Assembly: GCA_009103225.1 (NCBI GenBank)
Contig: RHPI01001507.1
Coordinates: forward strand, 202,249 to 266,248
DNA: 64,000 bases
Origin: Chlorokybus atmophyticus
Taxonomy: Eukaryota > Streptophyta > Chlorokybophyceae > Chlorokybales > Chlorokybaceae
Reading direction: 5' to 3'
Of the stretch, positions 22,696 to 34,443 are shown one piece after another (within the stretch, counting starts at the first letter, position 1; every line of letters begins with the position of its first letter). The notes under the pieces were generated by a model. That model saw nothing but the letters and a program-made list of their open reading frames with translations, was not told the origin of the DNA and made no database searches. The translations under genes and the position numbers were made by a program.

Positions 22696-23140
22696 AAGGG
22701 ATCGTTAATTCTCGAGCATGTCTGCTGCGGTACAGCTATGCTTGCTCGTCATCAGCGCGTGTTTTGGGCTGGTTGAAGGCATGCTTGAGGTGACGAGTTG
22801 GTGCAGACATGCATTTACGCATGGAAACTGGTGCTGGCAAACACGCACGTGCGTGCCTGCGCACACTTGTGCGCACTTGCACATATACACATGCACGCAC
22901 AGGCGCGCGCGCGCGCTACTGCTTAAGCACATATGCGCATGGCCACTTGTGAATGTGTACATCCACGCAAGCGCTGTGAAGCCCTTCTCACAGCTCCTAC
23001 GCTTGCAACCCCATGTGACCTTGATCATACTATCACATCTGTTTACAAGCGTTGTGATTCAATGAATGCATATGCAGGACACTACAGGGGAGAGTAAAAA
23101 GCATACACATTGGTCATTCTCATCCAGAGCAAAGGCGGCC

Positions 23141-24555
23141 ATGGAGCTGAGAACAGCCTCCACGCTGCTGTTATGCGCTTGTTTGGCTCTACTTTCTTGC
23201 ACCATCCACTCTGCAGGTATGTTACGGCTACTTGTATATCACTTCTGCAGCTTGTCTTGTCGCGAGTGTATATGCATATGGGTGTGTCTGTACACAAGCG
23301 TCATATGTGTGGTTACAATATATCTGGGTGTGCTACTGTCACCTATGAACCATGGTTCCAGCTGGTGATCATTGTAACCTATGGATGTGTGTAGCTTTGT
23401 ATCAAACTGCAACTGTATGTTACATAGATCGTCGTTAGTCCCTATGTGCATATCAGCCCTTAATTGCTAATGTATGTATGCGCAGCGGCTGCTTCCGTAA
23501 CGCTGAAGTCGCTGGTCATTTACAACAAGCACGAGTCATTTGGCAGACCGGAGATCTACTTTGAGTGTTTGGGCAACACGACGGAGGCGCGCGCAATGCT
23601 GGATGACGTGCAGAAAGAAGGTCTGTTCACTGGTTTGTGATGGTCATTGAACCCTGCAACTACCCTGTGTGTGTCATGTTTTCCAGTCAATTCATGTTTG
23701 TACATCTTGCTATCAGCATATTGCCTGCCTTCGCGGTACTTGCGATGTTGTTTGTTGACCACTGAGCATCACTATGTGTTGTTGCACTGGACGATCATTG
23801 CTGTTGCCTTGCCAAGCGGAATGGATGTGAGCTTCCGAAAAAGCACATCTGATGTCAAGCACACATATCTTTTATTGTCATGAGATGTTGTACAAACACA
23901 TTACTCTTTACCTGTGCATTGTTGCTGTTGGTAGCAGTCTCATCACATACTTCATTGGGCTCTCAAAATCCTTGTGACTACATACCACACCGACCTATCC
24001 TGACAAGTTTTGCCTGATTCATGTTCTGCAGGTGTCGTGTACAATTTCACAGCCGATGCATCCTGGCAACCCGCTGTTAAGAACTTGTCAGAGGGGCAAT
24101 GCATAACATGCGGCTTTTTCGAGAAGGACCTTCTGAAGTCTGATGACCAGTTGGGCACATTTGAGCTGTGTTACAACACCTTCGCCTACTTGAATAAAGA
24201 CACTGGTATCCCCAACAAAGCGCTCATCAAATCCGTCCCAACCGAATTTGATGCAGTTTTCGAGTGCGGGAATTGCACATTTAGTTCTGATTCATCACAA
24301 GCGTCATCCGGAGGGACGCAAACAGGAGATTCAAAGGCTGACGAGCAGTTTCATAAGGGACACGGGGCCATTTTCGTGCTGTTTATTGTTATGGCGTCCA
24401 TAGCTGGAGGGTTTGCGTTGGGTGTTGGCGCGGTGAAGCTGTATAAGCACCAACAGAAGCGGAGAAAGCTCAAGCAGATGCAGCAGTTTGAGATGCTGTT
24501 TGTTGAAGATGGCCACCACATCTATGGCCTGGACGATGCCGATGAGATATTGTAG
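23141..24555 (+). CDS. Type I membrane protein, plant DUF7953-like
   Basis: Three phase-consistent exons, 23141-23216, 23486-23620 and 24032-24555, give 244 residues. Residues 1-24 form a signal peptide (MELRTASTLLLCACLALLSC). A Cys-containing lumenal or extracellular domain follows with IYFECLGNTTEARAMLDDV, SWQPAVKNLSEGQCITCGFF, GTFELCYN and DAVFECGNC. A Ser/Gly linker leads to one membrane segment (about 183-207) and a 36-residue basic then acidic cytosolic tail. The order of the SWQPL-type, CxxCG and ELC motifs resembles the plant transmembrane family DUF7953, recalled from memory rather than by search. The function of that family is unknown. Another possible signal-peptide-like ORF starts at 22718 but does not join this gene. 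Confidence 0.8.
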
Positions 24556-25368
24556 ATTGGATGCTGTAATGACTTGATCATTAGATGCCGTATAGCATTT
24601 GTAAATAGCTGTCATACTAGTGGTTGGTTGGCGGTTTTACTCTTTTTGTGTTTGTTGTCATGTAGAATTGTCTGTTCATTAGCAGCACAGGGCTGGCGGC
24701 TTAGAACCCAGATAGGTGCCACTCTCTTGTACATACTACCTTATTGTCGTGCGTAACATGGTGTGGTGTCCATGGCTGTTGTCATGGTGTCCATGAGGTT
24801 GGTGCTGCTTGGCAAATGAGCCCATAGCCAGTATATGTAACATTCATTTGTTAGCCACGAACGGCAGACTTGCGATTTTGTTGACCTTGATCTCAGCCAC
24901 AACAATGCGCCTCAGCAACAGCATGTCACTTGGTCGCAGCATGTTCACAATGGCAATTTCATACAAGAACATGGAATCATCACTTGTGCGTGAGGCTTGC
25001 TGTGCCAGGTGCGATGCCTGGATCGCAGCTACGGTTGCGTGTGATGGCTATACATATTGTGTGCTTGGTGCAGGGAAGCACAACCAACAAGATAGTCAGC
25101 CAGCTAGAGTGCATGACATTAAAACACAAACCCAGCAGGGTTTCGTTGTGCAATCTTTGTGTGCTGGCATATGCGAATGCGGCTGGGCGGGGTGGATAGA
25201 CGGATGCTTATAACAATCTGAACGTGACAGATGTTGCATGCACTAAGCACGCATGCGCATTGGAGAAAACATGGCAGTAAGCAAAACAATGATGTACATT
25301 CTCAGAAAAGGGAGGCTCAGCGCAAGGAAATGTCTCACACTCAAAGCTTTAACAGGTAATGAGAGTTA
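24556..25368. other. Convergent 3' region between membrane protein and PIS1
   Basis: Both flanking genes end here. A minus-strand open frame (about 25018-24855, ending in TGA) and a plus-strand frame (24809-25213, 134 codons) overlap. Neither has a recognised domain, and the minus frame is not needed to complete PIS1. The sequence contains repeated CATGGTGTCCATG words near 24758-24798. Confidence 0.5.
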
Positions 25369-27178
25369 CTACAACTTCTTTTTCCTGTCTGCTTTACTCT
25401 TCTCGTCAAATGCCACACATGTATCCGCCGCTAACTTCATCTGCAGCACAACATGATATAACAGCATCAGACACGCAACCACTCAATTCAGCACCCAGTG
25501 TGTTTATACATCACACATGCAACAACATACTCCCAAGCGATGATCTCGCCAATTCAATACCCACACATGCACGCATGCACGCATGCGCAAGTGCACGCGC
25601 AGACAGACACTTGCACACGCGCACGTACACGCATAGACAGCATGCAGCTGTCAATCTCACCTGCAGTACGTTCATGAGCTGCTTGAGTGCGCAGCCGGGC
25701 AGCGCAATCAGAAGCAGCGTCGGCGCCAAGTAGACGGGCTTGGCCATCCCCGGCAGTGAAACCTGTTTGGCATAACACCAATTATGGCACCCACGTATGC
25801 ATCCTACTCTCTGTGTGCACGTATGCGTGTGCTGACGTCAATGCATTCTGTGCACAGAGAAGCATGCACGTGAGCGCATGGGTGCACGCGTGTTTATACT
25901 TTTAGAGACCTGCATGCACACTGTAGATGCAATTGATACGTTAGGTGTGTACAGACGTGCGCATTCTCACAGACATGCATGTGGAGATAAAACCAACGAT
26001 CTCACTTATGTGACCTACGGTATCATGTGTTGCCATGCATGCCAGTTGCATAATGCAGCATGCAATCAAGGTTCCGTGCACGCACACGCATATGCAGGCT
26101 CATTAACAAACGACACAACAATATGACCAACATCGCAAACGTGTGTCCACTGCTAATACTCACGGATGGCCAGGTGTGGTAGCCGCGATCATGGAGGAGA
26201 TACAACATCAGGTACACCAGCTGCGCAAAACAAACCACACAGTAATCCATCAATCATCCGACTTAACATGCACAAAGCATGAGTGCAATCACCCTGCACG
26301 TGCGAGCGTGCGTGCGTGCGAGCGAGCGCCTGCGCGCACGAGCATGATCGTGTGCGTGTGTTTGTGTACGTTGCATGCATGCTTGCGTGTGTGCGTGTGT
26401 GTACGTGTGTGCGTGCCTATGCATGTGCGTGTGCATGCAAGTTACACGTATCTCATCCACTCACTTCCGCACTGACGCAGCAGTATCCCATGAATATTCG
26501 GTGCGAGTAGTACATCCGCAGGGGCCACGGCGTCCCCACGGCTACATTCTTATGACTCTGGTATGCCTCCAGATTGGTGCTGTTGCAAACAGACAGATGA
26601 TGCACATGCATACAGACAGGTATGTATATGAAAAAGCCACGCACGCATGCACGCACGCACATCCACTTGTCGTCGATTGCGTGAGTGGTTTTCAGCCTTG
26701 ATTCACCGACCAACTGAGTGACCAATGCAGGTTCTGTAGTTGAAACAAGTGTCCGATCACTCACTCACTGACTGGTTAGTTCAGTCACTGCCTGCCTGAT
26801 CAAACTGACTCATTGACTCATTGACTATCATGATGGCTGCATTGCTGCTGGCAAAGCTGACTCTAGTGATTCGTTGATTGAGTGGCTTGCTGTGTGTGAA
26901 CCAGCTCATGACATGGAATGCAGCCATCATGAGAGACTGGGTTTTCTGCGAGTAACAGCATAATACCAACATACGATGGATTGTTGAAGAACACAACATA
27001 CAAAGTGAGTCACAAAGTACCCACCTGTACATTCTCAACCAGTGGCTGGCGATGTCCAGAACCATCAGCCCGAGAAACAGCAAGAAGTGCTCTCTGAAGC
27101 CAAACATGACGGGTGAGTATCACACCCAACACACTCCATCACGCACACGCACATAAGTGCAAACACACTCCATCACAT

Positions 27179-27212
<34 letters not shown>

Positions 27213-29005
27213 GCGCGCACAAACACAAAACACCCATCTGTTTCCTTACTTGTATAGGTGCGAGAGCGTGAAGAGCAACGAGGCGGTGCACACGCGGTCG
27301 GTCACCATGTCAAGCACAGCGCCAAACGAGGAGGCTGTTGGGCAAAACACACAGTCATGGCAATGATAAACACAGTGATGAAGTGAGTTGTGCGTGCGTG
27401 CATGCGAATGCGTGTGTGTGCGCGTGTGCGTGTGTGCGTGCGCGTGTGTGCGTGCGCGTGTGTATTGAAGTCCGTGTGTGCGTGCATGCATGCGCATGTA
27501 TGCGTGTGGGTGTGCATATGTGAGAGTGTTTGTGTTATTGTTGCCCCCTACGCACTTTGGTTTAGTAGCCTGGCGAAGCGTCCGTCCAGCTCATCGCACG
27601 CAAAACTGCACACATAGTGAGCGTCGTGTTACTTCACCAATGCGACATTAAGTGTGTCTGTGCGCGTAGCTAGTTACTTTACGTTTATGTGTTGATTGCA
27701 TAAAAAGTCTGTCCAAAGATGTGCGTGTAGGTATGCATGCATGCAGGCATGCATGCAGAGTTGTGATTCTGTCACACAACATGCACATGGATGTGGCTAG
27801 CCTATGCATGTGTGGTGCATGACAGTAGCACACGCATGCATGTGTACTACTGTCATGCGTGTGCACACGTGTGTAGATGAATAGACATGAAGTTACGCAC
27901 ACATGCGTGTCCATATGCAACATACACTCCTGTGAGTTTGGCTACTGTATGGGAGATATGTACATCGGATGCACACAAAACATATGTCATAAACGTGTGT
28001 GTATGCCGACACATATGCCATCACACGCATGCATTAACACATAGGTGTGCACATGTTCAACTTGCAATGTCCATGTGCTTGCATAGTGAGCAAAGCTATA
28101 CACCCACCTTAGAAAGTAGAGGATCACGAACAAGGCTTTGTCTTTGAAAGCGAGGGCAAACGCCGTCATGGCGAATGCCACCCTCGCATAGCCTGCGATT
28201 GTGGCCGGCAACTGATGATTAAAGTGACATGGTATGTAACCCATACATGCATTGAGACGCTCGCACACACACATGCACGCACGCGTGAGCGCACACCCAT
28301 ACTCAGTGAATGTGCGCTTGTGTTTTTGTCAGTACAACACAACAATCACCGCTCGCAGTACTGGCACAACTCTGTGCGCGTGCATGTGTGTGGTTCTGTG
28401 TATGCACATGTGCGAGTATGTATGCGCACACGTACACGCATGCATGCGTGTGCGCGTGTATGCATGCGCGCGTGCGTGTGCATGCATATGTGCGTGTGCA
28501 CGCGTGTTCGCATGGCACGACTAACTGCATGTTGGCATGTTTATGCGTCTGCTTGCTTTTGGGAAAGCATACACTGGTGCACGACAATATATGCCTCGTG
28601 TCATACAAGACTGTACTACATGCATGCACGTCGGTTGAGCCACTTTGCCTGTAAAGAAGCATGCTTGTTACACAAACATGTAACACTTGCAGTATTTTTT
28701 CCGTATCCATTTCTAGTCTTGATACCAACGTCAGAATAGCAAACAACAAGGATACAGCTCGTACACTACATTACAACAAACCATCTTCTATTACTACAAA
28801 AAACACAAAGTGTTCTATGGGATACGTGTCCTTCGCAGTTGAGCTTTTGTTAGTTCCACATTGATTGGCCTTATTACACAGCGAGTCAGTCATGCTTTTT
28901 CTGTCAATCTCAAGCTTAGCAACCTCTGCCAATAGCTGTCAACCAATGCTGCTGCTGCTGCTGCTCACCAATGAGGTTTGGCACATAGAGGTAAACCGAC
29001 ACCAT
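25369..29005 (-). CDS. PIS1: Phosphatidylinositol synthase
   Basis: Transfers the phosphatidyl group of CDP-diacylglycerol to myo-inositol, at ER and Golgi membranes. Nine phase-consistent exons: 28969-29005, 28108-28192, 27556-27605, 27250-27334, 27025-27093, 26465-26579, 26164-26220, 25661-25762 and 25369-25440, giving 223 residues, a normal PIS length. In-frame stops just upstream fix the start at 29005 (MVSVYLYVPNLIGYARV). The CDP-alcohol phosphotransferase motif is exact: D45-x2-D48-G49-x2-A52-R53-x8-G62-x3-D66-x3-D70. PIS-specific phrases follow: VLDMVTDRV, VLDIASHWLRMY, SHKN and RIFMGYCCV. The C-terminus is [16 protein letters not shown], then a short basic tail. Several hydrophobic helices span the length. 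It is divergent from the cathepsin gene with a 413-bp shared upstream region. Part of exon 9 and intron 8 is repeated exactly at 31579-31823. Confidence 0.95.
27181..27212. repeat. (CG)n/(CA)n Z-DNA-prone tract
   Basis: Alternating purine-pyrimidine CGCGCGCACACACA run inside PIS1 intron 4, typical of the simple sequences that fill introns in this window. Confidence 0.7.
27817..27858. repeat. 12-bp hairpin in PIS1 intron 2
   Basis: GCATGACAGTAG (27817-27828) and its exact reverse complement (27847-27858) flank an 18-nt loop that itself contains GCATGC. Confidence 0.8.
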
Positions 29006-29418
29006 CTCCTATGCCTAGGCCTGCCACCTCGGCCGGGCTGCCACCGCCGTCCAACCCTCCACAGCGACGGCCTCCAGACCAACACCCACGCCCACGCCCA
29101 CGCCACCAGCTACGCCCACCACGACGCCGCCGCCACCACCACCGCCGCCCCCGCCTAAAGTTAACTACCAGAAGGACTAATCAGCTACTTCATGCGTTTG
29201 ACAAGAACCTTTAGCCATGTTGATGTCGGTGCCAACGAGATATCGCTTTGTGCAAGAGTTCCTGTACAAAGCGTGGATATACAGTCGACATACCAGATAT
29301 CTGCGTGTGACGAACTTGTTGTTGACAGCAGCTTTTTCTGTGTAGTTTTTGCTGGACTTCTCTCACAGCCAGTGGCTGCGTCGTGGCGGCGGCGGCGGCG
29401 GTGAAGGCGGCGGCGAGG
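29006..29418. promoter_or_regulatory. Divergent promoter region PIS1 / cathepsin X-like
   Basis: 413 bp separate the two divergent start codons. The PIS1 side is CCACC/GCC-rich and the cathepsin side carries a short (GGC)n run just before its ATG. No TATA element was seen. Confidence 0.5.
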
Positions 29419-32400
29419 ATGGCGGGGTTGGTTGCGTGCCTCGCCGTGAGCGTGCTTGTCATTGGTGTCGTCAGTGGCGCTGAGTCCGTTGACACTGGCG
29501 TCGGCGGGGGGCTGCGCCGCATTGACGAGTACAGAGACATGCCTGGTGAGTGGAGCGGAGAGGCTGGCGTATATGGGTTTTGTACGTGTTCAGAAGGGTC
29601 ACATTGCCCACCAATGTTGCCACCACTGGTTTGTCAGGCATCCAACTTACACGACAGCTACTCACAATGAAGCCTGTTTCATTGCCAATGACACATCTGG
29701 CTGGTGTCATTTGACAGTCTTGTCTGACCTATGCCTGGTCATACCATTGTGGCAATGGGCTGCTTTAGCTTTGGAGTTGAGTTTGATATCACTGCATGGT
29801 AGCTTTGTTTCGCTTCATGTAGTTGTATGTGCACATGTCGGCTTCAAGCTTTCGCAAGAATGTCATAGAGTGAGTTCCAATGTGGCCAATCACATGAGAC
29901 CAAACACGTTCCTTGTGCACACCTCACATTCAATATGACTCCACTCCATCCGCTCCTGCAGGCAACACCAAATACGAACACATCATAAGCGAGCCAGCAT
30001 ACAAGCGCGCGGATCATGCGAATGACGCGTTGCCTGCTAACTTCGACTGGCGCGACGTGGACGGTATGGAAAACATGTTATGTATGTGTTCGTGCACACG
30101 CACAGGCGGACACGTGCGTGTTTGCATGCGTGAGCGCACGCGCGCACACACGTGCACTTGCTCACGCACAAGCACACACGCGCGCGCGCATGTGCATGCG
30201 TGCCTATGACTGTGATGTGCATCTTTATGTGGGTGTGCACGGCTCAAGTGTCCACTATGATGAGCTTCCTTAGTCTCATCACGTGCAGGGGTCAACTATT
30301 GCACTCGGGAACTGAACCAGCACATCCCGGTCTACTGCGGTGAGACACTCTTCTTGTGCCACGCTCATTTGTCTCATTGACCACGTGCGGATGTAGTCGA
30401 TGCCAACATTGCTCAGTTGCTCTGTTCATTCACGCAATGCATGCACCTTGTACACACGTATCTGTTTTGGTTTGTTCACTCAGCACTCACTGAGTCTCTT
30501 TCAATCACTCGCTCACTTACTGGCTCATCACCTTTGTGCAGGCTCGTGTTGGGCGCACGCGGCAGTGAGCGCGTTGCAAGACCGCATGAAGATCTCGCGC
30601 AAGGCGCGCTTTCCCGACATCCACCTCTCCATCCAAGTGTATGCATGCATAGTTGGATGCGTGTTGAGTGTTGGGGTCATATGTGTAGTACGCATGCTCG
30701 CATGCGCACGCACACCACGCAGAGATACGCATCCTCGTGCATGCGTGGGCAGGCGCACGCATGCCCGCCCACACGCATGTACACCGGCATGCTTGCATCC
30801 ACACAAACATACATGGGCATGTGCGCGCACGTCAAACACATGTGCGTAGCCACACGCATGTAGGCACGAACCCACACATGCAACTCCACATCTCCACGTA
30901 CGCGTGTTTATGCGCAAAACCATTCGTGATACCTTGCATGCACAGCATATAAAGCTTTTAGATGTAACACATCCCCGGGTGCAGTTACTTCCCTCTGTGC
31001 CTCTCACTCACTGTTACAACATAACAATTCTCACTTTCTCTCCACGAATCTCAGCCTGCTCAACTGCGCGCGCAAGACGGCCGGTTCGTGCGTTGGCGGG
31101 TCGCCGTCGGGAGTGTACCAGTACGTGCACGAGAAGGGACTGCCGCACGAGACGTGCCAGGTACTACTTTACAGAACAACATTAGGGTAACGTTGTTGAA
31201 TGGTTTTGGGTAGGCTTGCTCAGGCAGCTGTGTACGTACAAGGGCCACAGTCTCCATTGTAACGCTATTCCTAGTACTCCCTACCTGTTGTTTCACGCAG
31301 TTGATGGGGTCATCTGACACATGCACATGCACATGATCGCCCGTGCGCACCCACATGCACGCGCGCGTCTGCCCCCACCCCCACTCACTCACCCCCACCC
31401 GCAGGTCTACCGCGCCATCGACGACATCTGCTCCCCCTCCACCCTCTGCCGCACCTGCGTCCCCCCCGTCGGACAGCCCAGCGGATGCGTTTCCGTGAAG
31501 AACTACACGACGTATGGCGTCGAGGAGTACGGACGGATCGCAGGGGAAGAAGACATGGTGAGTTGAGGGGGTGGGTGGCTGCTTTACTCTTCTCGTCAAA
31601 TGCCACACATGTATCCGCCGCTAACTTCATCTGCAGCACAACATGATATAACAGCATCAGACACGCAACCACTCAATTCAGCACCCAGTGTGTTTATACA
31701 TCACACATGCAACAACATACTCCCAAGCGATGATCTCGCCAATTCAATACCCACACATGCACGCATGCACGCATGCGCAAGTGCACGCGCAGACAGACAC
31801 TTGCACACGCGCACGTACACGCANTGTGCATCTGGTGGTTGGAATCAGTGGAGTAAGTGAATTTCAGTGCTTGATCGTTAGGTTGACTGAATGACTGATT
31901 GAGTAGTTGACTGAGTGAACGACTGAGTTACTGACTGATACGCTGTTTGCATGAACGATAGACTGTCCTGGGGTGATGGGATCAACTAGTCTTTATCAAC
32001 TAGTCTTTGTGTGCAGATGAATGAAGTGTACCACAGAGGTCCGGTTGCGTGCGGGATTGACGCCAACAACGTGTTGGAGGAGTACACCGGCGGCGTCATA
32101 ACTTACAAGTGAGTGAGGAGACGCTGTCTGATACAACGAGTGTTCCACAAGATCATCAGTCCGTTGTGTTGCTGATGCCAAAGTGGTTTACTCAGTGGCA
32201 CGGCGAAGGTCAATCACATTGTGAGCGTTGTCGGATGGGGCGAAGAAGCGAACGGGCTCAAGTACTGGATCGTGCGCAACTCATGGGTAAGCAACAGTGA
32301 TGTCTAATTGATGGCCTTTATGCCTGGGGTCTTGTGCGTGCATGGACAGGCTCATGACTTTCACAATCTGCTTGGCACTATAACTACATGCAATGAGGAA

Positions 32401-32805
32401 CTTGCTTGTGATGGTATGCGTGCCATTGATGCGCAGTGCCAGGTGTATGTATGCAAACACCTGGCAGTGTACTGTGTACGCACAGCCAGGTGAGTGGATG
32501 CAGGTTACTGTTGAGTGATGTTAGTGTTGATGTCTAGTATAACACAATCCATTGTGCTATACTAGTAATGTTATCATGCAAGTCCGTGTTTGGCCAACAA
32601 TCTCATCACCCGCGTTGTTCAGGGTACCTACTGGGGCGAGGGCGGCTGGTTTCGCCTCCAGCGCGGCATCAACTCGTTACAGATAGAGAAGTTCTGCGCG
32701 TGGGCGACGCCCGGGGGATGGCGCGACGCTATGGGTGATGTCGCTGCCGGCAAGCTGTTGTCGAGGCCGCACGTGCCTGGCACGGCATCAACAAGCTCAA
32801 TATGA
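29419..32805 (+). CDS. Cathepsin X/Z-like cysteine protease (papain family C1A)
   Basis: Secreted or vacuolar/lysosomal cysteine protease. Nine phase-consistent exons: 29419-29545, 29962-30063, 30289-30339, 30542-30638, 31055-31160, 31405-31557, 32017-32108, 32196-32286 and 32623-32805, giving 333 residues. A signal peptide ([20 protein letters not shown]) is followed by a short propeptide, as in cathepsin X, ending before [16 protein letters not shown]. The cathepsin X hallmark HIP mini-loop is present ([14 protein letters not shown]). The triad is Cys96, His250 (VNHIVSV) and Asn271 (WIVRNSW). Later blocks [23 protein letters not shown] and YTGGVITY match the family. Exon 4 must use the donor after CAAGT (30638); the GT two bases earlier breaks phase. 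Intron 6 contains the 245-bp copy of PIS1 sequence and an N. Confidence 0.95.
31579..31823. repeat. 245-bp exact copy of PIS1 exon 9/intron 8 sequence
   Basis: Positions 31579-31823 match 25389-25633 base for base in the same plus-strand orientation (offset 6190). The copy holds 52 of the 72 coding bases of PIS1 exon 9 plus part of intron 8. It lies in cathepsin intron 6 and ends at a single N (31824). It does not alter the cathepsin splice sites. Confidence 0.95.
32437..32565. repeat. Two hairpins in the last cathepsin intron
   Basis: A perfect 10-bp stem (32437-32446 with 32457-32466) and a 15-bp stem with one mismatch and a 2-nt loop (32534-32548 with 32551-32565) lie in intron 8. Confidence 0.8.
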
Positions 32806-32994
32806 AGGTTGAGTAGCATGGGTTGATGTGCTTACAGAAGTAGTCATTTGTAGTCAATAAGCTCCTACAGAGTTGAGTTCCATGTATAAGAGCCGTCTTG
32901 GATTGTGTACCTTGATGTTGAGTATTGGTTGTGAGTTGTTGAGTGGCCCTAGTATGCATGCGTTACCAGGTGGTGCGTAGTGTATGATAAGGAG

Positions 32995-32995
<1 letters not shown>

Positions 32996-33067
<72 letters not shown>

Positions 33068-33292
33068 NNNNNNNNNNNNNNNNNNNNNNNNNNNNNNNNN
33101 NNNNNNNNNNNNNNNNNNNNNNNNNNNNNNNNNNNNNNNNNNNNNNNNNNNNNNNNNNNNNNNNNNNNNNNNNNNNNNNNNNNNNNNNNNNNNNNNNNNN
33201 NNNNNNNNNNNNNNNNNNNNNNNNNNNNNNNNNNNNNNNNNNNNNNNNNNNNNNNNNNNNNNNNNNNNNNNNNNNNNNNNNNNNNNNNNNNN

Positions 33293-33334
<42 letters not shown>
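32996..33334. repeat. (CT)n microsatellite with assembly gap
   Basis: CT repeat at 32996-33067, an N gap at 33068-33292, then CT repeat to 33334 followed by a TG run to about 33365. The gap length is nominal. It starts about 190 bp beyond the cathepsin stop codon. Confidence 0.95.
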
Positions 33335-33339
<5 letters not shown>

Positions 33340-33367
33340 ATATGTGTGTGTGTGTGTGTGTGTGCAT

Positions 33368-33462
33368 GACTAGCAGGTTTGGGCTAGAGTGCTACCACTA
33401 TAGCCCAACCCTGCTAGTCTTCTGCTTCCCTACATACCACTACTGATATGTAGGGAAGCAGA
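33368..33462. repeat. Two back-to-back hairpins downstream of the cathepsin gene
   Basis: The first stem pairs 33368-33386 with 33401-33419 (18 of 19 bp). The second pairs 33421-33436 with 33447-33462 (16 of 16 bp, 10-nt loop). They are directly adjacent, immediately after the CT/TG microsatellite. Confidence 0.9.
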
Positions 33463-34443
33463 TGGAGATAGTTCAGGCCGGTGGTTGTGCGTGCGTGCGG
33501 CGGCGTGAAGTGTCGTGTTCTTGTGTGGGGTGGCACTACAACCATGTTAAAGGTGTGCGAAGCATCTTGCATGCATGCATTCTGACATTGCGTTCTTGTT
33601 GACTCATTGTTGGGTTTTCTCACAAGATGTTCTCCTCGCATTGTGAAAACGTCATGCGTGCGCAATTGACCATTGGAGGGAGAGACATATTTATATACAT
33701 ACTGCAATTCTCTAAGCGTGACATGTGTGATATCTTATGTCGCAATTAGACAACCAAGCTGCAGGCAATCAATCAATCAGCATGCCTAACCAAAGCGTGC
33801 CACTCCCAACAAACGGCACCGCAATGCATTCTCTCATCCAGAACGCTTACAGAAACGGTTCGACCGGTTCGTCAATTTGAACCGGCGTCACCGAAGGCTC
33901 CGTGACAGCATCCGCTTGCACTTGCAAAGCCACAGCCCCCCCAAATGCCCGAATCACCGGTCACTTAGCCGGCGATTTCGTTACTTTCGACCACACTCCA
34001 GGTAAAAGATACGAGACACATTATGGAAGTTGATGCTTGTACCAAACACTTCCCTACCACTGTCCGGTAAGTACAACAAGGCTGTGGCAATTATTAGGGT
34101 TACGCAGCTTCGCTTCTGGAAAGGGGACAGCTGGCAGGCGCAGGGGGCGGGCGGCAGCGTTGTCGTCCTTGTCCTCGTCGTCCTTCTTGTCGAAGGCCTG
34201 TTTACGAAGAACGCTCTTGGTCCGGTCGCTGGATCTGTGCTACACAGCTGGTGTGCCCTCTGACCCGTTTGGTGTCAGGCCAACAAGGCCTAGGATAGTC
34301 TGGGCCAGGCTAGATCAGGCCAGGCCAAGCCAGGCTAGCTGAGGTGATGGCCTCGTTTACTGTGCATTAGTGGCGGATTGCTGCACTGAGGCGCTATCAT
34401 CAAGCAGCATCAATTGGGGAACGGTTGTTGTCTCTCCCTAAGC
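33463..34443. other. Intergenic region upstream of ceramide kinase
   Basis: No supported gene. A run of CAGGCC/CCAGGCTAG words lies at about 34274-34340, shortly before the ceramide kinase start. A similar cluster sits in intron 1 of the pentapeptide gene (about 13490-13555). Confidence 0.5.

Noticed and set aside
24809-25213. 134-codon plus-strand frame and overlapping minus-strand frame between the membrane protein and PIS1
   Set aside because: Convergent 3' region. Neither frame has a domain or splice context, and PIS1 is complete without the minus-strand one.
29211-29540. 109-codon minus-strand frame overlapping the cathepsin first exon
   Set aside because: Antisense shadow of the signal-peptide exon; the PIS1 start at 29005 is fixed by in-frame stops.
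30542-30636. Cathepsin exon 4 ending at CAA|GTGTAT
   Set aside because: This donor puts the next exon out of frame; the donor two bases later restores [13 protein letters not shown].
31600-31860. Plus-strand frame identical to one at 25359-25733
   Set aside because: It is the 245-bp duplicated block read on the wrong strand; the real coding content is PIS1 exon 9 on the minus strand.
32980-33373. Long Ser-Leu repeat open frames across the CT microsatellite and N gap (also at 47.0-47.5, 54.1-54.9, 57.2-57.5 and 63.0-63.4 kb)
   Set aside because: They are translations of (CT)n/(AG)n repeats and of Ns, with no biological content.
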